From: Skeletonema tropicum
Lineage: Eukaryota > Bacillariophyta > Thalassiosirophyceae > Thalassiosirales > Thalassiosiraceae
DNA: 64,000 nucleotides
Reading direction: 5' to 3'
Assembly: GCA_037178625.1 (NCBI GenBank)
Contig: CM074132.1
Location: 124,001 to 188,000, forward strand
Under the pieces are notes generated by a model. The model had not been told where the DNA came from. It made no database searches and was given only the letters and a program-made list of their open reading frames with translations. Shown piece after piece: positions 23,290 through 35,300 of the stretch (positions are counted from its first letter, which is position 1; each line of letters starts with the position of its first letter). A program made the position numbers and the translations under genes.

Positions 23290-24225
23290 CTTTTCTAGGA
23301 AGTCTCTTGCAGTTGAAGAGCTGGAAGAAAGCTTTGGCATCTTCGTTTGTCATGTTGGTTCTTGTAGGGTTATGTTTGTCAGGATGATATAGGCGTGAGA
23401 GTCGTCTGAATTCGGCTTTCACATCCATCGATACAGCTCCTCGGTCAAGACCGAAGATGCTTAGTGAATCTTTGAGGTTGTGGCCTACGCCTTACGGGTC
23501 GTAGCCTCTGCTCTCGTTTTCGCTGCTTCTCGGTGGGTCCCTTTGTTCTATTGGAGGCGAGGGGGGCGGGTTCCTTGGAGGAGAAGGAGGAGGGGTAGAG
23601 CATCGAGTGTTTTGCCGCGTGTTGTAGCGGTGGCGATGTTCTTTGCTAGGATTTCCATCTCGTGAAGGTCGTCGAGGTGGTATCTTATCATCTGGATCAC
23701 GCACTTTGAACCTTTCAAGGCATTTCTCCCAGAATAAGTCTCTTATGGATTCTCTATACCAACATTTGAGGGAGCCCATATCATCTATTTCGAATCCGTT
23801 GTATTCTCCAAAGATTTTGAGGCTTTTTATCAGTGAAGCTTTAATGCTTGTGATGGGCGTCCTCTCGGTCTTGGATTGTTAACGTATGCTATGAGCACAA
23901 GTCGTGCTGGAGCTTCAGGGCTTCTTCGAGTGATTTTTCCCAGGAAATTCATTCGACGTAGTACGATACCTAGTGTACTATCATTATCTGGATCATCATC
24001 TTCTGCACGTGTATCGCAGCTAGGGCTGATCCAAGCCAAAGCGATGACGGTATGAGCGGAGAAATGTAATGCTGATGTCGGTGGAGGCAATGATAATGAT
24101 GAGGATGAGGAGGAATATCTTGATTGATAAAATGACAAAGCGGAAGGGTTGAAGCTCAAGCAAGTATCGACCGAGAGACTACCAATTCGAGGATGATGTC
24201 CGCGACAGCGGGGCAGCTCAGTCAA
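23290..24225 (-). pseudogene. J-domain (DnaJ-like) protein pseudogene
   Basis: Reading the minus strand from 24225 down, one frame gives ...LVLIAYVNNPRPRGRPSQ. After a frameshift near 23830 a second frame (23779-23495) continues with basic/proline-rich sequence, and after one in-frame TAA (23492-23494) the same frame runs on to about 23290. That last part reads LSIFGLDRG, EFRRLSRLYHPDKHNP and KAFFQLFN. YHPDK at about 23372-23386 is the HPD signature of J domains, which stimulate Hsp70 ATPase. The helix after it is truncated. At least one frameshift, one nonsense codon and a 3' truncation make it a pseudogene. Similar J-domain ORFs are, to my knowledge, repeated in diatom genomes, possibly as transposon cargo; that link is inference. 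Confidence 0.68.
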
Positions 24226-25369
24226 ATCAGCAAGAAGAAGAAGAAGGTGGAGGAAGAAATGAGATTGTGGAAGAGAATGGGAATGGAGCTATCTTGAGCG
24301 AGATGGAAGATCTCAATCTCAGAGAGCAGTTGTATGCCAAGGCCAAGGGCCAAGGGACAATCTGAAGCATGCTCAAGGCAAAAAGTGATGATCCAAGCAA
24401 CTCAAAATGAAGGCAATCATTTGAGGAATGAGTCAATGACCTAAGAGCTGAAGCGGGGGCCAATTCCATGACCTGTGTTGATCTCAGCAATGAGCTGTGA
24501 GTGAGCTGTGATGGAGGGAGGTGACAGTTTTTTAGTCGAGTCAAACTAAAATTGAAAGAGTGCACAAAAAATATAAGGGAGTACATACAATAGAGAATAT
24601 TCCAGTAAATAGATGCTGAATACAATCCTAAACTAATCACTTATTAAATAACCCTAAGTTTCCCTCCCAATCCAAGCCAGCTACAGCACAAGATGGTAGC
24701 CATTCTTATGTAGAAGCTCGTAGAAGTTCGAGAACATTGCGATACGAGAATCAGAAGATCCTGAGAGTTTCAAGCTTACTTCTATACTTATATTTACATA
24801 GCTATTCCCCTTGCTGTGACTTATGACCCCAATGTGAGTAATATACTTGCCAATTGAATACAATAGGCAGAGGCAGTGTCCAGTGCAGCTAACACCTGCA
24901 CCTACTTATCTCAAGAGAGACAGAGAGAGCTCAAAAGAATTTGATTGTAACTAAGATTGTGTCATCCGCTGCCGCTGTCATCCAACTAAACGCTCAACAG
25001 GATTTGATTATAACTAAGACTGTTTCGTCAAACTAAAACGATGAAGTTTAGCAATTCCTGCAATATCATCATTTCTCTTGCTACATCATTTCTGCTCCAT
25101 CTCTCTTGCCTGTTGCGATGCTCAATTGTGCGGACAGGTGATAAAGAAAGGGACAGAGCGATGTGCAAAATTGTACAACAATTTGGTAGAGAAAAGATGA
25201 TTTATCTCTCATGACTGAGATTATCTACTGAGATCAAACAAAGTAGGAGCTTCCAACTCGTTCTACACTTCAACGTCATTGATAAATTGGCAGATAATCA
25301 CAACTGGAGGATCTCTAAATCACTCTTGCATCACTATGATGATGGGGAAGAGTTGTAGTCGTTTCATCA
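24226..25369. other. No supportable gene
   Basis: A 137-codon minus-strand frame at 24227-24640 is leucine/serine-rich and looks like the shadow of a low-complexity GAAGAA/GGAGG region. Nothing else here shows coding character. Confidence 0.4.
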
Positions 25370-26039
25370 TGTGCTGATCTACTTGATAGAGCAAATGCAG
25401 CGACCGGAATATTCATCTTCATCGATTTCTATTTGCTCCATGCCTGCAGAACACTGCATTTCGTACGGCTTGGTTATTGCATCCTTCAATACTGCATCTT
25501 TTAATCTTTGCTCCATGTCTTACGCAAACTCCTCCTTTTTCTGCATAGTGTGGGCATCAATCAAAGCTGCTTAACTTGCCCTTTGCTCCATGTCTATGAC
25601 ACACACCTCCTTTATTTGCTGCGTTTGTGCATCCTTCGCTGCTGCATTGCTTGACCGCGACCTTTGCCCTAGTTTGTGCATCCATCAGCTTTGCATTCAT
25701 ATCTGTACTTCTTCCTAACAGCTATCTTAGCCCCATGCCTCTTACACACGCTTGATTTGTGCATCCATCAGCAGAGCATTCTTATCTGTACCTCTTTCTG
25801 GCAGCTTTTTGAGCTGCCTGTTTTCCTTTATCATCTTTAAGACGGAAAGGCTGCTTTCTTTGTTCTGTTTTGTCTGGAATCACTTGAACCATTATTTGAC
25901 CTGAAGCTTTGTCCCTACGAATAGCAGATGCCGCCGCACCACGTCGAGCTGAAGTTGACCGATGCTTCGATGCAGATGCAGATGAGTTTCCCTTATTCTT
26001 TTTAGCTGCAGCCTCTGCGGTGGCCTCTCTCCTTCTCAA
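25370..26039 (-). pseudogene. Decayed repeat-containing, Lys/Ala/Gln-rich protein
   Basis: The minus strand from 26039 first gives an open basic, Ala/Lys-rich stretch (25782-26039). Downstream, with interrupting stops, it gives degenerate repeats of roughly 40 residues around DMEQRLKDAVLKDA and DMEQRASKAALIDAHT. On the plus strand the repeats show as recurring TTTGCTCCATG and TTGTGCATC motifs between 25430 and 25760. The pattern suggests a former coiled-coil repeat protein. The function is unknown. Confidence 0.45.
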
Positions 26040-26261
26040 CTGGCTTTCCCTGTAAATGAGAGCGCCGATATCATCCTAATTCTCATCGCTGTCCTTTTTG
26101 AGGCGGGTTTGCGCTGCTTCGTCGACTCGTAGCTTTTGGTGGGGTTCTCTTTAGGTTTGCTACGCACGTGGGTTGCGTGGCAGGCTATCTATGATGACTA
26201 ACCGCACACAATGATACGATGAATACAATGTACGATGTTGATGAAAACCAGCACGGCATTT

Positions 26262-27385
26262 TTCTCAGTTTGTGGGCTTCGCCTGAGTTGGGGGCGAGAA
26301 AGAGGAGAGAAAAAGAGGAGGAAAGTTCGTGGTCGCAGCTCATCTGCAACAATTCTATCACAGAATGCAATGAATCGTCACCATTCTTCTCGAATAGGTG
26401 ACTGAAGTATCATGTAATTCAACTAGAGTCTACGACTAGATTTAATACCCAAAGCAAGAGTCGATAAAAGAGGAGTTTGCGTAGTATTTCGCATCCAACA
26501 GGGACTCAAACTTTTGTAGTAAGGCTTGAACTTTGTTGCATTTCTATCAGCATCGCCTGCAATTGGCTTGCATGATCCTCTATAATCTATTGCCGCGAAT
26601 GGAGACTCTGTTTGCTGTTGACTCTTCAATGAGTTGTACACTGCTGCCCGTCAAGAATTGAATAGTATGTGTATTGCTTTCATCGCTCAAATATTATGCA
26701 TCGGTATAGTACGCTCTTGAACCTTTCCCGTCGCCACCAAGACTCCAAATAGCATAAATATACTATTCTCGTATATTGTTGGTGTTGGTGTTCATAGAAG
26801 ATGCTGCTTGTTGCGTGTGGATGCATTTTGCTATGAGATGTGCCCGCTTCCGTAACATCCAACAAGTGTGTTGGATGCACAAGACACAAAAGTCTCGACG
26901 CATCCATTGATGAATACAATGAATATGCTTCATTGCTTGTGCCTTTTCTCGGTGGTAGAGACGGCAACGTCGTTCGCCGTGTATGTTCTCATTGATGTCG
27001 AGCGACGATCATTATGTCGTTCATCACATGATGTGCGCTCCGTGCTCCTCACGCTTCCAGACGGCGAATCCATCCACACCACTTCAGAGACAGATTCAGC
27101 ATGCTGTTATGAATATATATACGTTTTGAGTTGCAGTGGATAGCAGTGCAGCGTCCGATACAAAGCAAGTTGCCTATGTGCTATCATTGTCTTTGCTACC
27201 ATCACCTGTGACAGCTTTTACAATGCACCGTGATCTGTCATATCACACTCTTGGCGACAAATATTGCGTGGAGACCATCGCCAATGTACTATTCCTCCGT
27301 CGTTCTGACTTGGACTTTTCGTGACCTCATGTGACCTGACTTACACCCCTCCGTGATCTTCTGACTTGCACCCCACAGCTATCCT
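26262..27385. repeat. Repeat A, right copy (inverted relative to 16916-18034)
   Basis: Reverse-complement match to the left copy, ending at AGCTGTGGGGTGC. It carries the same short frames, for example MLDAQDTKVSTHP at 26868-27143 and MDSSAASDTKQVAYV at 27136-27324, on the plus strand here. It lies inside the spacer of the larger ATPase inverted duplication and next to neither of its arms. The two inverted repeats therefore did not arise in one simple palindromic event. Confidence 0.8.
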
Positions 27386-27436
27386 GAAAACTGAAAACAT
27401 AGCCACCACCACACTAGCAAGGCTACTACTTATGGC

Positions 27437-27653
27437 TAGGCGTATCGGGATAGCGGGCGCGAGGGCGTGCCCACAAGAGGGACTGGTTTGACAGGAGGCT
27501 TGACGGGAGATTTTGGATAATTTTGTGTCGATATTCGGGGATTTTGCCCGCATTTTAGCTCATTTTCACCTGATTTTCTGTAGTTGTGGGCCCCACCTGG
27601 GCAACGCCCACAAGAGGGTATGAAAAGCGCCCACTATCCCGATACGCCTATAT
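27437..27653. mobile_element. MITE with 24-bp TIRs and 9-bp target duplication
   Basis: Starts TAGGCGTATCGGGATAG and ends with the complementary CTATCCCGATACGCCTA; the TIR extends to about 24 bp with one mismatch. The 9-mer ACTTATGGC flanks it at 27428-27436 and 27654-27662 (the right end may include an extra TAT). A 9-bp duplication is typical of Mutator-like (MULE) elements. There is no coding capacity. Confidence 0.82.
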
Positions 27654-28119
27654 ACTTATGGCACAGCCGACGACTTTGTCCAGGATGGGACAGCGGAACG
27701 GCAGCACAGGACACCGTTCCCGAGGAATGAGACAGCTGTCTTCCGCTGTTCTCTGTTCTCGTCTCATTCGACTGTCCGTCAAACAAGAAAAGATATGTAT
27801 TGTACCAGTCTAAAACTAGTCTGTACCTGAAGTAAGAACGAGTCTGTACCTTAAGATGTCCTGAATTTTCTATCTGCTCGTTCTGGACGCCTTCTTGTCC
27901 GATTTGAGTGAAACCAAGCCAGGGGGAGTCGACGAGGACATTGTAGAGGAGGTTTATTGGCCGCTGGGGCGATAGGGGGAGATCGAATGCTGTATTGTCG
28001 ACAATGCTGAATTACTGTGTTTTGAGGTGTGATTTTCGGTGGAACACCGAATCTTCTCAAAACTCTACGTACGATAGTACAAAATAGTAACATTCTACGT
28101 CATTTTTTAAATTAAACCA

Positions 28120-28491
28120 CGGGAACCTGGGGTTGACAGTGGCTGCTTTTCGTTAGCAGCCGATTTGTCGAGAGCTTGCCAGGAGTTTCAAGTCGTGGTT
28201 CTCAAAAATCTAGCGTTGAGGTGCGTTGAGGTTGATTTCTGATGGCCTGTTCCGTCAAAAACTTGCGCCAACGTCAAAACTTGCTGCCACCGCCACGAGT
28301 GACATGCTGCTTGGCGGCGCACCGTGTCAGATGGCCGATCCGTGGCGTCGGCAGCAAGTTTTTGACGGAACAGGCCATCAGAAATCAACCTCAACGCACC
28401 TCAACGCTAGATTTTGTAAAACACGACTTGAAACTCCTGGCAAGCTCTTGACAAATCTCTCAGCAAGACGTGTCAACCCCAGGTTCCCGTG
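28120..28491. mobile_element. Foldback MITE, about 372 bp, with long TIRs and 8-bp target duplication
   Basis: Terminal inverted repeats of about 140-148 bp (28120-28266 and 28354-28491) begin ACGGGAACCTGGGGTTGACA. ATTAAACC occurs at 28112-28119 and 28492-28499. An 8-bp duplication fits hAT-like elements, but the right end carries one extra G, so the exact boundary is ambiguous. Short frames reading into both TIRs (MRLISDGLFRQKLA) are products of the symmetry, not genes. Confidence 0.85.
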
Positions 28492-28499
28492 ATTAAACC

Positions 28500-31050
28500 G
28501 AGGTTTCAAAAGTTTGGTGACTGGATGAATAGTTTCAGGGAATCTTTTTGCTCGTACATACGTCGAGATACGCCAGTCGTACGAAGTATCGCTGCATTGC
28601 ATTGATGATGATATCAATGCTAATCGCATCCATGAATGTCAGAATCTAAGTAATTAGTAATGGCATCTAGACAACTCGGCGGCTCTTCCTTTGCGGCGAA
28701 TTATTGACGATGCCGACAGTCGGAAGTTCCACGCCATCGCATCTCTCTTCCGCACGCCAAGGGAGAACGGCCGATAGGTGCTGGTGGACACAAGCGTCGC
28801 CGTGAAGATGATAGCGACAGTAATGACAGTCGGCGGCAGATATCTCTAGGCGGCCAAAGAAGAATCAATATGCATCGTTGCGCCTCCACCTTAGTCCCAA
28901 AAATTGCCGGCCGATCTGAAGGAGCGGCAAATCAATCATCGAATCGTACACCTAGAAAGTGATGGATCCGCTGAACAAGCTCGTGCCAATGTTTATGGGG
29001 AGAAGAAGAATATACGACGAGGCAGTCGTGTAGTGTTAGTGACGCAAAATCATGGGGACTTGGAACATCCGAGCAGAGAGAGAAGAGGCGAGTCCAGTGA
29101 TGCCAATTTGAATAGCAGGAGTTTGAATTGTCTTATTAGTTAGCAGTACTTCTAGCTCGACACTACTACTTGTAATTGTATAGACACTGACTACCGCAAT
29201 CTGTGAACTTCACTTCTTGATCAGCCACCTAACCCCCTCCTTATAGTCGACTCCAGCTACCTCCCTACTTTCTCCCCCTCCTTTCGTGTGATCTTATATG
29301 TAATTGATTACACCAGCTTGATAAATAAACTAGCACGGTATCGTCGTTGTTGGGTTGTCTCAAAACAGTAGTCATCATCCACGATGGATCTTTTCACTAA
29401 TGAGAAGCAATAAAGTCTGTAGACTGCAGACACAAGGAAGATTTCTCCAACGTAACTCCCCCCCCCCCCCAAGAAATCTCCAAATATTTTGTCTCCCGAG
29501 AGAGTTGTCACACTGTGGATGAAACTCTCGATGATGTTGACGAATCTTTTATTGATTGATGCAGTGGCGTTACCTGATTCTTCGATGATGACTGCTGCTG
29601 CAATATAGTTTTGATCCGCCCCTCCCGGGTGAAGTCATTTTTTACGTCACATCAAATTATCTTCCAAGTACTATATAACGGTTGACGAAACATCCAAACG
29701 CACCCATCCTTTTCTATGACCATAATAACGCTTTGTAAGACGGGAGGGGAACCTTGAGACAAACACCAGCGCCCCAAAGGTATTCTATTGTCATGGAGAC
29801 GAAGTATCTATTTTTGACACACGGTCATTTCAGAGAGTACTGAGAGTCATTGGTGACTACACCAGGCCCAAAATTCAACTCAGAGCATGGCAAGGGAGTG
29901 GAGAGGACGGGGCGCAGTGATTTATTGGCGTGGACCCCTGCGTATTACTGTAAGGGGGGACAAAGAGTCGGCGAATGAAACGTTGCGGCTTGTGAAATGA
30001 AAGTGAAAAAATGTCCTGAATTTTTGGATTGAGTTAGATCTCGATTATCGCCAACTTTGGCTTTATTACGTTTTTTATGCGACAAAGATTACTATTAGCG
30101 ATAAAGGTACAGACTGATTCGAAAAAAAAAAAAAAAAAAAAAATCAATATAACATTCTTTATTCTTTGAGTGCTTCGATCTCAGTCAATACCCGACCGAT
30201 CATAGTGATAATTGCTACCGCGCCAAAAAATTGCGAATGGCAAAAAATTGCGAATGGTAACAAACACTAACAAAAAGCAGCAAACAACCATGTCAGTACC
30301 TACACTATAGCAGGCACATAAATAGACCTTCGACAAAAAAGGCGATTGATGATGCCAAACTGAAGTCTATTCGAATATGATTATTCCTTAATTGAACAAT
30401 TTATATCTATTTCTGATGGAGATAACATAGTAGCGATTTCGTCATTTTACCTCGAAAAAATCACTAACAATAATCTCCTCCTGACCCCACATGTCCAATG
30501 TTGCTCAACTACTGCATGGCGAATATAGTAGTTGAAATGCTGACCAGTGGTTCTATAGGAGCTAACAATATGGGCTATCATATAATAGCTGGTTGATGGT
30601 GTTACAATCCTACCATAACTCTTAATCAGGCTGTGGACTAGGTTTGTCCGCACAGTTGTTGGGAGTATGGATGAATTTGAGGAAATTTTTAATGGATTTT
30701 GTGCGGAGTTCGCTAGTAAAAAAGGTGATTCACGAATTCCAACTCGGGACCTAAATGCGATTCGCAATTTTTTTACGCGGTAGATTGGACGTGCATGAAT
30801 CATGAATGAACCACGGGAACCAACATTATCTCAGCTGCAGTCAGCTTCAATGGCCGGCTTAATCGGCTGGAAATTGATCGAGATCGAAGAGTGCAAAGAT
30901 GTCCAGAAACTAGTTTTAGCTTAGACTGGTAGTTATTATGACAGCTCATTTATTGATCCAATAATAGACGCTTACAGCACGATAAATGGCATCTACGTCA
31001 CACTCCACAACATCTACATACATCATACACACCACAACAAGCGATAGACG
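28500..31050. other. Gene-poor stretch with homopolymer runs and a small tandem repeat
   Basis: No convincing gene. There is a 13-base C run at 29458-29470, a 22-base A run at 30122-30143, and two tandem copies of AAAAAATTGCGAATGG at about 30223-30258. A broken Arg/Ser-rich frame between 28708 and 29143 could be an old gene fragment, but I cannot support a function. Confidence 0.45.
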
Positions 31051-31920
31051 ATGAACATGAACATCGTAGCGACGCTCTTCCTCCTCATTAGTCTCGCCTG
31101 CGGTGACGTCGCAGCATTTTCGTCTTCGTCGAGGAGTGCTCTGTCGCCGCCTAGTTCCCTAAAGTTTGCCAGAGTCGCAAAAAATGCAGACGCACCACAA
31201 CAACAATTATCGATAAAAGCTTCGCCAATCATCAATACCGCACTATCGTCCTCTTCCACCGACGACAGTAGCGTCGACACCACCTCCGAAGCAGAACACC
31301 TCCGTCAAAAAGCAATCCAACTGCGAGCCGAGGCAGACGCGGCCGAAAAGCAGCTTTCGCCTACTCGGTCATCTCGACAGGCAGATACTTCTACAGCCAA
31401 GGTGGCGGCGGTGGAATATTTTGATTTGAAGGATTCGTGTTGGGAACTTAGTTATCGATTTGCCAATGAGCCCGAGAACAAAGATGACGATGACGATAAC
31501 AAGGTGCCGAGGAAATTCTACAGTGGCAAAGTACAACTGCAATTCCTGTCAGATGGCTACACTACCAATCTATCCACCAAATCCAACGACGTAAGCGAAC
31601 AGCAAGCAATAATCAACAAGGTGTGGGGGTGGGATCTCGAAGTCTCCGATCAAGATTCCTTACGTTACATTCTATTCAGTGCTGATATTACACTGCCCCC
31701 TCCGATTAATAATTCGGAACGATTTTACTTTCAGGCGCGAGTGGATGGTGATGAAACTGAAGGGGAGGCATTGTCGTTAGTCGATGGGAGTGTTACAGTG
31801 AAACGAGATATTAGTGCGCCTAGCGGAGGTTGGTGGGGGATCTTTCGGGGAGCGGATGGTATTTTGGCTCAGTTTCGGCAGCTTGGGGAGTTTAGGTGTC
31901 GGCCTATTGCCAAGCCGTGA
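31051..31920 (+). CDS. Plastid-targeted conserved protein of unknown function
   Basis: Single-exon frame of 289 codons. The N-terminus is a classic hydrophobic signal peptide (about residues 1-20) followed by VAAF and then a serine-rich transit-like stretch. This is the bipartite presequence with AXAF-type motif that directs diatom proteins into the four-membrane plastid. A helical segment rich in Ala/Glu (LRQKAIQLRAEADAAEKQL, about 88-106) follows, then a beta-rich C-terminal domain containing DLKDSCWELSYRF, KVWGWDLEV and SGGWWGIFRGADGIL and ending LGEFRCRPIAKP. I recall similar C-termini in other diatom hypothetical proteins but know no function. It sits alone between repeats, inside the spacer of the ATPase inverted duplication. 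Confidence 0.85.
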   Translation: MNMNIVATLFLLISLACGDVAAFSSSSRSALSPPSSLKFARVAKNADAPQQQLSIKASPIINTALSSSSTDDSSVDTTSEAEHLRQKAIQLRAEADAAEKQLSPTRSSRQADTSTAKVAAVEYFDLKDSCWELSYRFANEPENKDDDDDNKVPRKFYSGKVQLQFLSDGYTTNLSTKSNDVSEQQAIINKVWGWDLEVSDQDSLRYILFSADITLPPPINNSERFYFQARVDGDETEGEALSLVDGSVTVKRDISAPSGGWWGIFRGADGILAQFRQLGEFRCRPIAKP

Positions 31921-32007
31921 TATGATGTGCTAATCATGAACTCCTACTAAGCATGATCATGTGAGACTACAGAGCAGTTGGTAGAGTGAGTATGATGCAT
32001 CTTTTAA

Positions 32008-32060
32008 CAAATAGTATAACAGAAATTCCAAAGTGCGTCTGATTAGCCCTCTAGAGGGAT
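32008..32060 (-). mobile_element. 5'-truncated LINE 3'-end fragment
   Basis: Plus-strand TATAACAGAAATTCCAAAG ... TGATTAGCCCTCTAGAGGG closely matches the terminal 3' UTR of the full-length LINE at 3079-3125, in the same orientation. Only about 45-50 bp remain, as expected of a severely truncated insertion. I could not define a target duplication. Confidence 0.7.
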
Positions 32061-32349
32061 CATATCAATTATGGACATGGGAAGTCATTAATAATTAGGA
32101 TCATGCATTTTGAAAGACGAATGAAAATGAGGTACGTTTCTGTACACTTGTTTGTACTCTTTCAAATGTAATTATGACTCTTGCAGCTCGTCTGCCCAAT
32201 TGCAACCCTCGCTGCAAATAGAGCAGCAGATAGATTGTCTCAACGAGAGCAGCTCGATCTAGCATGTTTTGGTGGCTCGGCACAGGATTGTTTGCATCGG
32301 AATGCTTCTTGTTCTGGAACCCTTGATTCGACGTGCAGATAGAGCACAT

Positions 32350-35300
32350 CACATGCAGTAGATGATTCGTCATGAGCATGAGTAAACTTCAGATTGTCAA
32401 TATGGCATAATAAACTTGTGATGTGTCGTCTCGTCGAATGTTTGGGAAGTAAAACACATTTACAGTTTAGTACAAGGTGGATGATACTGAAGTCTGGATA
32501 GAATCCTGAGGTTAGAAAGCAGTACATACGTTGCTTCTTTTCTATCTTTCTCTCTAGGACAGATAGTTCAATCAAAATTCATCAATAGCGTCGAGCCTAG
32601 TACCAATCAAGGTTATTCCCTTGTACCAATTATCACTTGATCTCCAACATCATCCATTAGTTTGACATGCATAATTCTTTACGAACAAGAGGTACTACGC
32701 AATTCCTAACATTCTGAGGAGATGTTTTCAATACCAAAACGCTATGGTAACTTCGGCAAATGACCAACAAATTATTGATGAGCGAATAGCTACCCTTTAT
32801 TCACTTCATTTGAAATCTTACTAAGGCAACAGGTAGTTGAGCTAGATCAGACTGAACACCAGAAGCGATTGCCGAGCTTGAACCCACACAATTGTTCATG
32901 ATGCTACCAAAGAACTTGAACAAACTTGTGCACTTCCCAATTGCACCCTGTAAAGAGGCGCCGACAAAGATTTGAGACAAAATCATCAATTGATAAACAG
33001 ATATATAATGAAAGAAATCAAAGTGAGTGTGAACTACTTACCCATTCTTGATACCTTTCATGTGCAAGCAAACAGTAATCAGCTGCAATGTTGACCTCCC
33101 CTATATTGAGGTAGAAATACGCTGCCAACTCACAGGACAAGGCTTCTTCGTGTACGAACTAAATGCAATACAAACCAGAAAACAAGTGAGTATACGACAC
33201 CATGGTATGAGCCAATGTGAAAGCATACTCATTCTGTTCATCTTACCTTGTGAGCTTTGGCTGATGATACAGCCTTCTCATAGTACATTTTAGCGTCATC
33301 GAAGTTGTTGTTAGAAAATGCTTCCTCTGCCTCCAACAAGTACCATTTATTCTCAAACGTCCACTGAGACGTTTCTGCCCATTTTTTCAATGCCAGTTTG
33401 GATTTCTTGCCTCTTTCGTGCCATTTGTCTCCGTCTCTCGAGTTTCTAGCCACCCAGAATGAGATGAGACCAATATAAAATACATTGAAAGATTGCGAGA
33501 CCATCAAATTGGCACAAGCGCTGCTAGTGACGCTACCCAAGAACTTCTCTGCGTAGTCTTTGGCGTCGTCGTACAATCGAAACATGAAGCTGATGTAGGA
33601 CTTCTGAAAGAAGTGTGTCAACTTGACGCCCTTGCTCTTTGTTGCGAGAATGCTCTCTTCCTCGGCCGAAGTCTGCTTTGAATCTTCATCCATTCCAATC
33701 AACTTGAGTACAGAATTCTGCATGAGTTGCATTTGTAGCAAGAATATCACCATCTTTCTTTCCCGTATGAAGTTAATTACTTCGTCACCTTTTTCTCTTG
33801 TGGTTTGTAACTTCACACCAGCGTAGAAATAGGATACATAACCTGTAGACAAATTGAGAGCCGCTTGGATGATATCACCAGATGCTATTGCAGCAGCGCA
33901 TCCCTCATTATGATATTCTAATGTAGCTTGAAGCGGGTCTATGTGTGACACGAATTGTGTTCGAATACATATGATCTCACCAGCATTATCTCTTGACCCT
34001 AATTTGTCCAGCAACGAACAAGCCAGTTTCACGTAGTTGTATCCTCCACTGATATCTCCAAGCTTTGCTGCATACGAGCCAAAGTGCGCAAAGCCTAATG
34101 CAGACACAGGATTCATGCCGTGATCAACAGACAGTTGAATAATTTGTTTCGCCACATGCGGCGCTGATTCAGGCTTAATTAGAGCCATTCCTACCATCAA
34201 TTTGCTCAGGAATTTCATTGCAATAGTCATTGTTGAGTCAGTCATTCTTTTGGTATTCAATAATTCATCACAAGTATAAGCTGAAAGCAGATCTTTTGTT
34301 TCTTTCACGCAAGCTTCTATACTCGATCCACACCCCCGCAAATCAATACCCAGCATCAACAGAATATCAAGCCCCTTTTCAATTGATTCTGGTAGCCTTG
34401 ATGACCTTGCCAGAGAACATGCAACGAAATATGCAACGTTGAGTGTGTCCTCAAATGACTGAGCCTTTTTGATAACTTGTTGAGATAGAAGTTTCAAGCT
34501 GGTGATGTCGCTATTAGCGAGGGCACAGTTCGTAGCCAAGTTAAACAACTCTAAACTCAACGTATAGTGCTCATCCCAATGATCTTTCCGCAGAAACGTT
34601 ATCCCGTTATCAAAGTACGAGTAAGCTGCTTCAAAATCGGACATCTCCATTGCCTTCTTCCCAGCCCTGAGATTGAGATTTGCAACAATGGTGTATTGCC
34701 TCTCAGCTTCAACAGCTTCAGGACCCGCTAGATTGAGTTGACTCACAGCAGTGAAAAGAAAGCCGTCCAAGTCTTCACCTTGCAAAGGGGCTAAAGCCAT
34801 ACCATAGCTGAAATGAAAGCGGCACCGATCCAGGTAATTCATCATGTTGTAAGCAGCCTCTTGGATGCGGTCGTGACTGAAACGATATTCATCGTCTATC
34901 TTGTCCAGTAATCCTTCAGCGACAGCTGTCTCTATGCCGTCACGTAAATTTCTGTTGAGAACCCTCTCAAGTGTCTTGACGAAGGCACTGTTCACCGATG
35001 ATCCAAAACAAGACAAAATGCTCAGTGTTGATTTCACATGAATGGGCAACGCAATAATCGTATGCGATAGGAACTCGGCCACATCGTCGGACAGCTTCTG
35101 GCGTAAGATCTTCTCTTCGTCCCACTCCCATCGTCGCCGTCGCAAGCTTGGACGTAGTAGACCATCCTTGCACAGCGAGATCATCAATCGAGTGACGAAA
35201 AGTGGATTCCCCTTCGTCCTGTGGAAAATTATACTCGACAAAGTCCGCGTAAGACGCGGCGATAGGCGCAACGTTTCCGAGACCATCGCTCCCAACGTCT

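Noticed and set aside
24227..24640. 137-codon minus-strand frame
   Set aside because: Serine/leucine-rich shadow of a purine-rich low-complexity tract; no homology or splice structure.
28701..29143. Arg/Ser-rich frames on both strands
   Set aside because: Broken by stops, no domain recognised; could not be supported as a gene.
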